DNA from: Heterostelium multicystogenum | Lineage: Eukaryota > Evosea > Eumycetozoa > Acytosteliales > Acytosteliaceae | Assembly: GCA_003667245.1 (NCBI GenBank) | Contig: RCNN01000040.1 | Location: 1 to 64,000 of the forward strand | Direction of reading: 5' to 3' | DNA: 64,000 nt | Shown: in pieces, positions 1 through 11,888 of the stretch | Layout of the letters: each line of letters opens with the position of its first letter | How positions within the stretch are numbered: the first letter of the stretch is position 1 | Made by a program: the position numbers and the translations under genes | Notes under the pieces: generated by a model | What the model was told of the DNA's origin: nothing | What the model saw: only the letters and a program-made list of their open reading frames with translations | The model's database searches: none

Positions 1-313
1 ATTTATTATATAATAATAATGATACTCAAATAAAATAAAAAAATAAAAACAATCAATAATCAAAAAATGCGATTAATTTTTTTTTTATTATGATCATCAT
101 TTGTTTGTGTGTTGTTTTTTTGGGTGTGTTGAAAAAATTGAAAAATCTAAATAACGTAACGTTGGTCTACGCACCTCAACCACCAAACACACACTGTGTT
201 GTGTTTCCATCATATGATCATTGCAACTGGACAAATATTGGTAGTGCTAATAATGATGATGATAAATAGTTTATATGTTGTTTGTTATTGGTTGTATTGG
301 ATGAATGAATTAA
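1..313. other. AT-rich intergenic stretch at window edge
   Basis: No coding frame with a recognisable product is visible. The stretch is AT-rich with T runs and lies just downstream of the stop codon of the Lon protease gene, so it probably holds that gene's 3' untranslated region and spacer. Confidence 0.6.
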
Positions 314-3300
314 TTACACTGTTTGGGGCTGGGGCTGTGGCTGTGATTGTGGCTGTGGATTGGTTGATCTAATGGTTTCGGATGTTGGTGGTGGTGTTGT
401 GGGATTTGATTGATCATCGTGAGTGTACTTCTTGCTAAAATCTTTCTTTTTTCTGGAGGTGACAGATAGTGGCTGGATCGATGGGTTTTCATTGAAGGCA
501 ATATCGTATACATCTTTGTAGTATTCGACGAGATACACTGAGAATCCTTCTTTAACAAATTCGGGTATGTCTTCGAGTTCCTTTTTGTTGTCTTTGGGCA
601 AAATGATGCTCTTGACACCTTCTCTCTTGGCTGCTATCATCTTCTCTGTGATACCACCAACTGCAATGACCTTTCCAGTAAGTGTAATCTCACCGGTCAT
701 TGCTATTCCTGGCTGAATTGGCTTGTCCAATGCCAGTGAGAGGAGAGAGGTGATCATTGTAATACCAGCTGATGGTCCATCTTTGGGTAGTGCTCCTTCG
801 GGTGCATGAATGTGAATGGCATTCTGTAGTAGTCCATTAGTAAGCTGCAGCCGGTGTCTAGTTTAGAATGTATACTTACAATATCGAAAAAGTTTGAGAA
901 GGGCCTGAGCTGTGAGTAGAATTGCTTGACATAGGTGTAGGCAATGTCAAATGCTTTCTTTTCATGACCTCTCCTAGTGAACCTGTTGTACGCAATCCAG
1001 GGGACTGTTGGTAACGGTCAATTACGCTTTCAATGTAGAGTGGCACACCACCATTCTCCGACCATCCAAGTCCGAGGGTAACACCAGCTTGTGGGTTTTG
1101 ATAATATTTGTTGTTGCGATACTTTGGAAGCCCAGCATACTCCTCGAGGTTTTGTGGAGTAATCTCAATGGTTTGTTACCTCTTCTGTTACCATCTTATA
1201 TGCAACCTTTCTGAATATTCTTTCAATGGTTTTCTTAAGGTTACGCACACCAGATTCACGACACCAAAACTCACAGAGCAATTTAATGGCCTCAGTGGTA
1301 ATCTTGACCTGCTCTTCCTTAAGTCCTGTTTCTGCACGAATAGAAGGAACTAAATACTTTTTCTGTAATCTGGATTTGCTCAGATTGAATGTATCCATTT
1401 AATTTCATTACATCCATTCTGTCTAATAGTGGAGCTGGGATAGTATGTGTTAAGTTTGCTGTACAGATGAACAAAACCTTAGAGAGGTCATAGGGAATAT
1501 CCAAGTAGTGATCTAAGAAATTGGCATTCTGTTGTGCATCAAATACTTCCAAAAATGAAGCATAAGGATCACTTTGGAAGCCTTTAGAAATCTTATCAAT
1601 TTCTAGATGGAGCAAAGCAATTGTGTCAGTCCACCTATTTCATTTAAAGCTATCAGTTGACATCAACTTACCATCAATTAAAATAACAGGATTGGATGTT
1701 TGGACCATTTTAAGTGCCTGAATGATTTTACCTGGCATGGCTCCGATGAATGTACGACGATGTCCTTTGATTTCAGCGACATCTGATATACCTCCAACTG
1801 AAAACCTGTAGAACTGACGTCCAAGTGCTGTTGCGATTGATTTTCCTATCGATGTTTTACCTGTACCAGGTGGACCGACGAGTAAAATAATCTTTCCACC
1901 GACTGATCCTCTCAACTTTCCGATGGCAATGAAGCTCTGAATGGTCTCCTTGATGTCGTCCAATCCATAGTGATCCCTGTCGAGGACCTCCTTGATGGAT
2001 GGGATCTCCAAGTTGTCTTCCGAGTAGATGTTCCATGGCAATGATGTGATCCACTCAAGGTAGTTTCGAGTAACACTGTACTCTGAGGTGGATGGCTCCA
2101 AGCCAGAGAAACGATCCATCTCCTCCTGGTAGACTCGCTTTACCTGCTCCTCTGTTATCTTCAGCTTTGCCCATCGCTCATTGAACTTCTTCTTTAGCGT
2201 TTCCTTCTCATCTTGATCAAGCTCCAGTTCCCTACGTACCAAACGCATCTGCTCCGTCAAAAAGAACTTCTTCTGTTGCTTCACTGCTTTGTCTTCGATG
2301 TGCTTCTCCATGAGTGCATTGAACTCGTTGAGCTGAATCTGCTTGACAACTAGAGACAATACCTTCTCGAGTCTCTTTTCGATTTCAAGTGAGCTAACAA
2401 TCTCCTGAAACTCATCAGGGGTTGCTGTGCATATCGATGCGATATAGTCTGCCAACTTTCCAGGTTCGTCAAGGAAGCTGAATCTAGATATTCCAGAGGG
2501 TGCTTTGAACTGCAATGAGAACTGTGACTCTGGGTATTGTGTTGACAATTGCTTGACTTTCTTGACCAACTGGAATGTGAGTGCTCTTACCAATGTTGAA
2601 TCTTCTGGATTTACAACTGGATCTGGAAGGTGTGAGATCTTTCCTCTGACAGGTCCCAATCTCATGAGATTGGCTACGATGGGCTGTGGTTGCTGTGGCT
2701 GTCCAATGCTTTCGCTGACTGGAGCGTCTTTTGCCATGTTGTCGGCTGGAGTCTGACCTTCAATGAGAGTTGCGCTTTGATTCTGATCAGGTACCTGAGT
2801 TGAAGTTGCAGCTCCACTAGTAGTTGGGGTTGACTGTGCAGTAGAAGCTACTGTTTCGATTGTTGGGCTAGAAGCTGTAGATGTAGCAGTTGCTGTTAAT
2901 GGAGAATTCTCAATAAGTGAGTCTAGTTTTATTCTGGCGGCACCAAAGATGAATGATTTATTTCCCAATACCTCAACAGATACTAGTATACCGTTAGGGT
3001 TGAGCTGATCCATCGATGTAAGTTTGAAATTAGTTGTATCTTTGCCCACTTCCTCTCGAACCGATGGGTTCACAAGAAACAAGCCAATCTCCTTTGGCTG
3101 ACCCATCTTTTTGTATTCTTCCATATCAAAAGGCAATGGAGACATATCACCAGGGAACACAGTACGTTCAAAAACAGGATATATTACGACCTCATGTGGT
3201 ATAGGAACCCATCTAGGTTGACCAGAGAGTGAAATCTGAAACAAATGTATTTGTACCTTCACTATCAGATACATTACTAGCATGCTTATTTTCCTTTACT

Positions 3301-3638
3301 TTATCTTTATCTTTTTCTTTGTTATCTTTATCCTTGTTATCTTTATCCTTGTTATCTTTATCTTTGCTATCTTTGTCTTTATTATCTTTATTGTTGCTAT
3401 TATTACTTGATGAGGTTGAATATGTTAATGATCTGATATTACTTAGAGTTGTTGTTGTAGTTGTTGTAGTTGTTTTGTAGTTATATGGAGTGATATTTAA
3501 AGGTGATTTATATGTACAATGTTGTTGCTGTAAGTTCAATTGATATTGTGAAAGTATAGGTCTCAGTAATGTTGTGTTGGCACTATTGGCAGCAACACCA
3601 ATGCCACTTCTATTATTTAATATATATCTCCTAATCAT
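314..3638 (-). CDS. lonp1: Mitochondrial Lon protease (ATP-dependent serine protease), with frame breaks
   Basis: ATP-dependent protease that degrades damaged proteins in the mitochondrial matrix. The N-terminus ([10 protein letters not shown]...) is basic and hydroxylated like a presequence, followed by an Asp/Lys repeat linker and the Lon substrate-binding domain. Walker A is GPPGTGKTS, Walker B ends VILID/EID across an intron, and the protease domain carries KDGPSAG (catalytic Ser) and [12 protein letters not shown] (catalytic Lys). Likely exons are 3638-3300, 3235-1672, 1602-880 and 823-314, with introns of 64, 69 and 56 nt. The first junction is the least certain. Exon 3 is broken three times by single-base or small shifts, near 1360 (A run), 1170 (CC) and 960 (A run), yet homology to Lon resumes after each one. 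The catalytic residues are intact, so assembly indels are likelier than a dead gene. Confidence 0.93.
3290..3400 (-). repeat. Asp-Lys-Asn codon repeat in Lon N-terminus
   Basis: Tandem in-frame repeat of short GATAAAGATAAC-like units, encoding DKDNK repeats between the presequence and the conserved part of Lon. Such expansions are common in dictyostelid proteins. Part of it may lie in the first intron. Confidence 0.6.
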
Positions 3639-3868
3639 GATGACTAATTGAAGATTACACAATCATTCAATCTAATCTTATCTTAATAAAGTCTAATTAA
3701 AATTGAACATCAAATATATACCACTTTAAATCATCTGACTGCTGATTGGGTGTGGTGATTTTGGAATTTTAATTATTCCTAATTAAATTAAATATGATTT
3801 TTTAATTGATTTCAGGAAATTACAAAATGAACTGATAAGTCATTGTTGTTGTTGTTGTAGTAGATCAC

Positions 3869-6430
3869 TTATTGATCAAGCCCAAAGTTCTTTTCACAAA
3901 CAATATTGGTGGAGTCATCTGATTTGCCAAATTTCGATTGTGTGACACTGAATAGATCGTTGTTCTCGACAGTGACCTTGTCACTCTTGTTTCCAATGTA
4001 GAATCCGTTTTGAGAGGTCATCATGGTGTTTCCATTGACTTTGACATCGTTTGCACCAGTACAAAGACATGCAGTACCCTTTGGCATATCGACATTGTTT
4101 TCGTGGATATCAAACGTCTTGGCATACCATAAGTGAATTCCATTGCTACCTTCACTCTTTCCAAAATAACATTACCTCTGATCTTTGCTTTTTCAGTTCC
4201 ATTCATAAAGATACAGTTTCCAAATTCACCTTCAATTGTATTCTGCTCAATAGTAGTGTCGATACCACCACCAGTCTCATGAGATGGTCTAATGATGATT
4301 CCGAAAGGGGATTGTCCAATAATGGTCTGTTTTATAAACAACAAAAGTTAGTATATAAAGGGAATCAATCTAAAACTATACTATACTTACATTGTTCTTA
4401 ATCAATCCATTAAATACACCATAGAAGGTAATTGCTGATGCTTCAGATGAATTGGCTCTACCTGTGATATGAATCTTGTTACTTTCCAAGGTAATGTTTC
4501 TTCCTCTTTCAATAATACCACAGAGGAAAGATCCTTCCAAGTCATTGTTAGAAATTATACAATCTTCTCCCACTAAATCGATGGTTACATTAATATCCCG
4601 AGTTATATATTCAATGAAAATGAACTTACTTTCAGTTGTCAAAGGGAAGTCCCAATCTCCTCTCAATATGTTGTTGTGATATTTGATGTTTGTAGATCTA
4701 CAATATCCCTCTGGACCAGAGTTAATTCCATTTCTAGGAGTAAATCCTGGTTTTGCTGTCACTAAATTGTTTGAAATCGTAACATCTTGGCAACCAAAGA
4801 AACAAATTCCATCACCGAAACTAATACTGCCTCCAGGTGTACCGATCACATTTGTTATCTTGTTATTGAAAATCTTGATATTATGATAGGAGTCTTGATC
4901 ATCCTTTTGACCTTCACCCTTCGCTATTTTACCAAAAACTAAACCTTGGTTAAAGTTATCAATGGTACAATTTCTAACAGTCCATCCACTACCATATATT
5001 AATATTGCAGATGCACTCAAAGAATTTGGAAAGATATTAGACATGTTTATGGAGTCTAATACAAGGTTGTCAGCCTGAAGGTAGAATACATAGTCTTTCC
5101 AATTTACGAATCCAACTGATATGGGAGGTGTGCTCCATGTTGGGAATTTACCAACGAATTTAACACTAGGGCTTCCAATCAACTGAAGATTGTCTCTATT
5201 AATACAAACAGGTGAGGTAATTAAATATGTACCCTAGATAATTTAATTAGAATATAATACTTTTGATATCAACTAAAAAATACATACTGGTGGAATTTTA
5301 ATCGAATTGGAAGGGAAGTTATTAAAGTAATTTTGGACTGCGATTGTATCATCATGTATTCCATCTCCATGTGCTCCTGGGATTGGATCAATCATTGAAA
5401 GGTTACCAACTCTTGTTGCCAGACCATCTGCTCCCATACCTTTAGGACTTTGTGGATGGTGGACAGATGGTGCCGATGGAGTTGGTGATTGAACTGATGA
5501 TGGAATAGGTGGTGGATAGCCTTGTATATTGGAATATGGTTGTTTGAGATACGGGCGGGTAATAGTATGGTCCAGGTTTGGGAGATTGTGGACGATTCTG
5601 CTGGTAGTTTGAAGATGGTGAAGGTGGTGCATGATTGCTGTATAATGGATGCTGATAAGGATGAGGTGGTGGTTGTTGTGATGGATGAGTTGGTGGTGGA
5701 GACTGATGTCTAACAGAAGAAGGAATGGGAGGAGGATATCCTCCGTTATTTGGTTGATTTCTGGCTTGTGGAGGTGAGTAGTGGACAGGTGCTTGACCTG
5801 GATATGCTCCATGACGTGACTGACTTGGAGATGTTGTACCATTGCTTTGTGGTAGTGGAGGTTGTTGATATGGAGATCTAACACTATATTGTTGTTGTTG
5901 AGATGGATTTACACGAACATTCTGTGGTGACTGAGGTTGAAGGTTTGAGATTGGTTACCATTGTTTCTAGCATATGATCTGGGTGATCCATTACTAGTGT
6001 ATAGATTTGGATATGTTGGTTGGTAATTGTTCATATCCATTGGTTTGCTTTGATGTTGTTGTGATTGTGAACTTCCTCCACCATTATTAAATTGTTGAAC
6101 TCTATCCCTAACAGAAACACTAGGTTGCTGTTGGTAGTATTGATTGTATTGTGGTGAATCATGCGGTAACGGATAATTATTTACCGAAGATCCATTATAA
6201 CCTGATTGTGTATGATAATAATTATTGGGTTGTGGAGGTGGTAATGGTTGACGTCCTGGATACATTGGTTGTCTTTGATTCTGAGAATTATATTGATTAT
6301 TATATTGATTATTATATTGATTATTATATTCAGGATTATATTGTGGATTATAATTGGATTTTGGAAATTCTTCTCCTGGGTTTAATATCTCCTCATAAAT
6401 ATCATTAATTTTATCCATAAATTTCTTCAT
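3869..6430 (-). CDS. Pro/Gln/Asn-rich protein with C-terminal right-handed beta-helix (pectate-lyase-3-like) domain
   Basis: The N-terminal third starts MKKFMDKINDIYEEIL and continues as a long Asn/Gln/Tyr then Pro/Ser-rich disordered region. The C-terminal part begins with a DPIPGAHGDGIHDDT segment, the usual opening of the Pectate_lyase_3 / pectin-lyase superfamily, followed by many short Ile/Asn/Val-rich turns (NNxI, GNxxI) typical of stacked beta-helix coils. No signal peptide is seen, so a cytosolic or unconventional location is possible. Exons visible are 6430-5288, 5233-4391 and 4326-3869, with introns of 54 and 64 nt. The frame shifts near 5950, near 5550 and at the A run 4163-4166, with the same protein character continuing. 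Upstream in-frame ATG codons exist but lie in AT-rich leader sequence. Substrate is unknown; polysaccharide binding or cleavage is only a guess from the fold. Confidence 0.75.
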
Positions 6431-6431
6431 T

Positions 6432-7866
6432 TTATTTATTCTTTCAAACAATGAATAAATTAAAAAAAAAGAATTAGATAAACAAAACAAAAATAAATTT
6501 CTAATCTTTTTTAGTTTGTTTATCTAATTCTATGAACTTCTTTTTGTATCTATCTAAAATAATATCAATAGTTATATTTATCTATAAATAAAATGATACA
6601 AATATTTATTTAAAACAAGAAGAAAGAATGGTATTGGGTGAGATGTGGTAATGATATAAATTTTATAAAATTCATTTGATATTAATATTAATATGATAAA
6701 TCAATTGTGGGTAATATAATTAGTTCATTATAAATTTACCAGATTAAGTAAAACTTTAACTTCATTGCAATATTATGATAAATATTAATTTTATTCACCC
6801 TATTGTATATCGAAAATAAATAAAAATTTTTACAACTGCACAAGTTGAACAACCTACAATTTTAGTATTATTATTTTTTTATAAATTTAAATTATTAAAC
6901 AATGAAGATTATTATTCATTTATATTCATTTTGTTTAAAATAATCTTTGGAATAGAATTCAATAAAAGATAATCAAACTTTAACAATGGAATTTAATGAT
7001 GAGAATATTCTTTATAAATCTAAATATAGATTATCTTTTTATGATATTTAATTTCTATTAGAATAGAATTATCTATATTAATATAATTAGTTTTATTTTT
7101 TATTATTATGGTCCACTTTCTATGACCACCATTTAACTACTGTTGAAAATGGTATAATTTACTACTGGGATAACAAATCAAACATTCTTTTGCAATGATT
7201 CTATATTTGAGGATATCTTTTTTTACTTTTTTGACATCATAAATTGTGTATTTGATAGAAATCAATTATGTTCCTGTAGGTTCTCAGAAACTACTTTGAG
7301 ATAGATACTATTAATAGAAATTTACAGAGGTATTTTTTGATTCCTGAAATAGATTAAAAATTGTACCAATGTTCATTGATTTAATACATTCTTGGAATAC
7401 ACATATTCATTGAGTTACAATCATCATATCATTGGTCAACATAGGACAAACTGTTTGTTAAACCTTATTCTGAAATCACTCAGATTTAAGATATTTCATT
7501 AATATGAAGTTAGATTGTCAAAAGTAGTCAGACAATTTTTTGATTTACATCATTTCGCCCCGATAATCCATGTAACATACCAAAAAAAGGTACAAAAAAT
7601 CAATTTTTTTTAATTTTGATTGACAAAACATTTGCGGGGAATCATAGAAAACAAAGTTTATTTATAGTCACAAACAATATCTTTGATTATTATATATACT
7701 TTTATCCACTTTATACAATAAAATATAATATAACCAAAATGAAACCAATCCCTTTAAATAGAAGAATGGAAACAATACAAACCATCAAACATTCAAATCT
7801 ATAAATTACTGTAAATCATAAATAAACGTTAATTACTTAAATATTTATATATCTATATCTATAAAA
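6432..7866. other. Intergenic region, divergent promoters
   Basis: About 1.4 kb of strongly AT-rich DNA between the beta-helix gene (minus) and the kinase-like gene (plus). Short open frames inside it, for example 7616-7804, are AT-driven and resemble nothing. Apart from the inverted repeat at 6470-6531 I see no structured element. Confidence 0.6.
6470..6531. repeat. 17-bp perfect inverted repeat, hairpin-forming
   Basis: Arms 6470-6486 (AGAATTAGATAAACAAA) and 6515-6531 are exact reverse complements with a 28-nt spacer. It sits about 40-100 bp upstream of the beta-helix gene start, so it would lie in that gene's leader or promoter. Confidence 0.85.
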
Positions 7867-9232
7867 ATGATTAATATTGAAAAAGAAAATGAGGAAATCG
7901 ACTTGGTTAATTATTTCCAAAGTCTATCAGTTGAAGAACAACGTTCTATTGTTAACAATCATAAAAATCAGACTAGGGTTTCCACCCCATTTAAAAAATA
8001 TACAACTGCTCCTGACACTATCACCCTAAATGGTATCCAATTTAACTTGGTCACTCAGGCAGGTTGCCAATCTCATCTTTTCTTATCAGAACCAACATCT
8101 GATAATAAGATACTGTATGCTAAAGTTCCTAAGAGAATCAATGATGAGAGAATGACTCGAGAAGTAAGTTTAAGTTTAATATCTTAGATAGGAAATTTCT
8201 AACATTCTTTCATTTTAGATCAAAGCATTGCAAACTCTCAATCAAAACAATGTTCAAGGAGTTCCTATTTTAGTAAATCATGGAGAAACTGAATTTGACA
8301 ATGAAAAACTCCCATATCTTATTATGGAGCGTGTTCCTGGCTCCCCACTTCACATTTACCGTCAAAATGTTGCAAATGAGAATATTGAAGAAGTAGGTTT
8401 AAGAATATTCATTAATCTTTGCAATATACTTCAATCGGCACACATGCACAATATAGTTCATCGAGATATTAAACATTCCCATGTTTATGTTGACGAAAAC
8501 GAAGATGTATATCTCATCGATTGGGGTCTTGGATATATATCTGACTCATCCTCTGATCTGACTAATATTGGTGAACGTGTAGGAAACCGTCTATTAAAAG
8601 TCGATGGTTTGTTTCTTGGAAAAGACAAGCGCAATGTTCATAATCAAACTTTAAATGAGTTCCAACGCACATCGGCGTTTTGATATCATTCACATTTGTG
8701 CTTTATTAAAAGCATTCATCGATAATTCTTTTGCCAATATTGTTATAGGCGATGAACTCAGCAGTTTCATTGTTCGAAAATACCTTTATTTGGTAATAGG
8801 CTTTGGCTTATCGTCTAGAAGTTTCTTCACAGATATCCAAGTTTTTTAGGAACGCGTTGGAAGGCCTATCATTACCTGAGTTTGAAAAGCCTGATAACAT
8901 TCAAAACCATCCACTGGTCCTATCTTTTAAATGATCAGTTCAAAAATCAAGCTAAATATCCTAGATTTACCAGAAATGTATGCACTTGGGAATTAGGTGC
9001 ATATACTTTGCACCTGCTTGTTCATGCCGTCTTTAGATACTCCATTAACTATTCTTTGAGCATTAAGGAAAGAAAAGCTGGAGGAGGAGAAAAAAAGATA
9101 ATTAGAGCTATTAGTTCCGATCCTTCTAATCAATTGATTGATATTATTGCTCACGTAAATGAGTTGCCTGGTCTCCTCATTGCTCACTCCAAATCGATAT
9201 CCGATTTTATGAACTCCATTAAAAAGAATTAG
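7867..9232 (+). CDS. Divergent protein kinase-like protein, frame-broken
   Basis: Kinase-like fold with a weak glycine loop (QAGCQSHLFL), a probable VAIK-type lysine (LYAKVPK), an alpha-C region after the first intron, the catalytic loop HRDIKHSHVYV and the DFG equivalent DWG (LIDWGLG). The Mg-binding Asn of HRDxKxxN reads as His, so activity is doubtful. Exon 1 is 7867-8163, intron 1 is 8164-8218 (55 nt), and a second intron probably spans 8793-8849 (57 nt). A frame break lies at the T run 8678-8681, where the kinase C-lobe continues as DIIHICALLKAF, and one more one-base shift is needed to enter the final exon, which is open to 9232. The C-terminal region after 8850 is not recognised. A dictyostelid-specific kinase or pseudokinase is the most likely identity. 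Confidence 0.7.
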
Positions 9233-9496
9233 TAATCCAAGATAACTTGGCTCCAATACTTCTCAAATTTTATAAAAATAAACATTATCATACATTCCAT
9301 TTGTTGTATCATCAAACCTCTGTGTTTCTTTTGATTTTGTTTGAGGGGATGGAAATCAACATGTCCCAATAAGTTGCATCTTTTGTAAATACTTTTAAAA
9401 ATTTAAAAAAAATGAGAAGTTTACATCAAACTGATTCATTTTTTAATATTGACAGTAATATCAAAGTTATCTAGTCGAAAACCATTGTGTAATACA
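9233..9496. other. Short intergenic spacer
   Basis: AT-rich spacer between two genes on the same strand; no feature seen. Confidence 0.5.
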
Positions 9497-9927
9497 ATGT
9501 GTAAACATATATTAGTAACTATACTATAGATCATTGAGCACTAGTAATGAAAGAGTCAACTAATTCTTGATTATTCAATCAATGTTAGAACGCACAAGTA
9601 TCAATTAGAGCCAGTTGCTGCAAGAAATGGTTCGATTGTCCTGAGTGTCACCAAGAGGTGTCCGATCATCAACTAAGAAGATCAGAGGAGATCGTTCTAG
9701 CCTGTAAAAAGTGTAAAAAAGTATTTAGAAAGAACACAGCTGGTGAAATGGACGAATCAGATGAATATTGTCCACACTGCGACAATCACTACGTTATAGA
9801 TGCAAAGGTCAAGGAGAAGAAGTTGGTCGTAGAGTTCCAAGGTTCAAAAGATGTTTTAGATAAAAGAATGAAACTAAGAAGTCAGATTTTAGGATTGGAT
9901 GACGATGACGAAGAGAGATTAGGATAG
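9497..9927 (+). CDS. Small CHY-type zinc finger protein
   Basis: Protein of about 118 residues that is almost entirely a zf-CHY domain: MCKHIL then NAQVSIRASCCKKWFDC, CPECHQEVSDHQL, LACKKCKKVFRKN and DEYCPHCDNHYVI, giving the expected Cys/His zinc ligands. Members of this family include ubiquitin ligases and the yeast mitochondrial intermembrane-space protein Hot13; a stand-alone domain like this one is closest in layout to the latter. The start is an 18-nt coding exon, 9497-9514, joined over a 74-nt intron (9515-9588, GTAACT...TGTTAG) to 9589-9927. Without that exon the first Cys-x-His ligands are missing, which is why I chose it. The C-terminus is acidic (DDDDEE). No frame break. Confidence 0.82.
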
Positions 9928-10236
9928 AATTACCCAATCAAACCAATAAAAGGAAAATAATATATTTATAGATTAACGAAATCAATCAATCAAATAGTCG
10001 AAAGAATGGTATTAGTCGTAGGAGTAGAGTAGTAATAGAAACTATGGATTCTATCAAAACAACATTGATATATCATGATGTAGGCTAAATGATACTATCA
10101 TAGTTTAGCTAACTAAACAAAGCTAACAGTGATAGATTGTTTTGTTTAATATTTGTTTGAATACTATATACAATGTTTAGTTTGGCGCTTGTTGTAATGT
10201 TTGTTATGTTTTGTTATCTTTAACTAGCATGGTCTG
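9928..10236. other. Convergent 3' spacer
   Basis: Spacer between the converging CHY and FAM177-family genes; likely only 3' untranslated sequences and polyadenylation signals. Confidence 0.5.
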
Positions 10237-10705
10237 CTATGCTTGATTCGATTGTGGTGTTGGTTGATATTCCTGTTTTTCTTTGCCTTGTTCCATTTCG
10301 CTGATTTCAATTCCTTCCTTCTCTAATTTTCTTTGTTTCTGTATCGTATGAATATTTGATGGTTAATAAACTAATAAGTTCCTAACCTAATACATTGATT
10401 TGAACGATATTGCAACAACATACCTCTTCCTGTTTCATATTATATTCATCTAACTGAAATTGATACTTTGAATCACTGATACCGAAAATACTTGCAAAAC
10501 CCTCTCCCAACCAAACTGCACCATCATATACTTTAGTTACACCAAACCATAACCCAGACAATACTTTAGATCCAACCTGACCTTGGTTTTGATTTTGATT
10601 TACATTCTGACTGCTTGTATCACTAGCTTTATTATTTACATCTACCTCTACAGCTGATGTTGTCTTATTTATATCTTGTTGCTGTTGCTGTTGTAGTTCA
10701 CTCAT
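10237..10705 (-). CDS. FAM177 family protein
   Basis: About 128 residues. After a Gln/Asn-rich N-terminus (MSELQQQQQQ) comes the FAM177 core: WFGVTKVYDGAVWLGEG, FASIFGISDSKYQFQLDEY and a charged EExKQRKLEKEG helix. FAM177 proteins are small conserved eukaryotic proteins of poorly known function, with a Golgi link reported for animal members. Exons 10705-10424 and 10338-10237 are joined by an 85-nt intron (10339-10423). The reading frame is intact, and the C-terminal exon is supported because the charged helix continues through the junction. Confidence 0.82.
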
Positions 10706-10921
10706 CTTATAAGTTGTTATAATATTACACAATTACTCAATGAATATTAAATAGGTATATATAATTAATTTAATGTCGTTATGAGTACTTAAATAAGTAC
10801 TTATTTTTTGGGTGAACTTTTTCAAATATTTGGGTGAATAAAAAATTTATTGAGAGGTCAATATAGATTAATATGGTGGTACATATTCTAGGTCAGTTTT
10901 CAGTTTCTTTGCTCTCCAAAA

Positions 10922-11585
10922 TTAATTGATAGAACTAAAGTTGCAATTGCTAAAGCCGAATGTTAAGTAGGTTACCATTGGATTGAAGGTAGAAGTACTC
11001 CCAAAATCAAATTTAGCTAAAAAATGACTGTCAATAAAAAATTAGTATTATTAAAATATTTTTTATAATTTCAGTATTAAAGATCTTACTTCTTTCTTTA
11101 TATCTACTAATGTGTAATCTCCTGATGCATATGGAGGTATATCAATTGGCCCTTGTATATTATCTTTTCTTCTTAAATTTCCTCTAACAAGGTTGAAACC
11201 GCTTTTTATGATTTCCCTAGAAACACCTTGTCCGAATTCTTTTGCAGGTTGTTTATCACTATCTCTCCAAAATACTCTCACTAAATGTTTATAGTTTGGA
11301 AATTAACAAGATTTATAAATAATTTCCACTCTTATATTACTTACCAGGTGGCTCTCTTATAAATATCGGATTACTATTAGCGATAATAGCAAGTGGATCT
11401 AGAGGAAGATGTTTATCATCAACTTCAGGGCCTAGACGAAACTCAATGACAGAGTTTGCAAGATGATGTGGAAAGAGTTCCTGTATTATACGATTACGGA
11501 GTTGATTGTAACGAGTACCCACTGGTATGTTATCAAAAGTAGATATAATTTGCTGGTAGTGAATATTAATTGTATACATTAACAT
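10922..11585 (-). CDS. Unknown protein, three exons
   Basis: Not recognised. Exons are 11585-11345, 11280-11090 and 11027-10922, with introns 11281-11344 (64 nt) and 11028-11089 (62 nt), all with good splice sites. The protein has conserved-looking segments (STFDNIPVGTRYNQLRNRI, VFWRDSDKQPAKEFG, DIPPYASGDYTLVDI) and no signal peptide or membrane segment. The second residue group suggests a folded cytosolic domain, perhaps ubiquitin-like in the N-terminal half, but that is a guess. The last exon is only open if one T of the run near 11018-11023 is extra; otherwise translation stops after four codons. Start could also be the Met two codons later. Confidence 0.6.
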
Positions 11586-11888
11586 ATTTATTTACTTGTA
11601 TTTTTTGAATATTTTATGAAATGTTTGTTTATTCAGACCTTATTTATTATTGAAAAACTACCTTCACAAACAACTGTTAAAACATTATTCTTTAGAAATA
11701 AATAATTGTCTATGAGATTTGTCAATCAATCCATGTCAATAAACAAATTGAGACTTTAAAGTGTTCAATATATGAAAGGTGTAATTTATTTAATTTTGAG
11801 ATGAAGATTTAGATGTCAGATCAATCGATCGATTGATTGTCAACGAGTTTGATCGATAGGCTGGTGTTTAGTTGAAGGTTAAGTGATA

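Noticed and set aside
314..1602. Lon protease as a pseudogene
   Set aside because: Three frame breaks would suggest decay, but the catalytic Ser and Lys, Walker motifs and splice sites are intact and the same kind of break occurs in many other conserved genes of the window.
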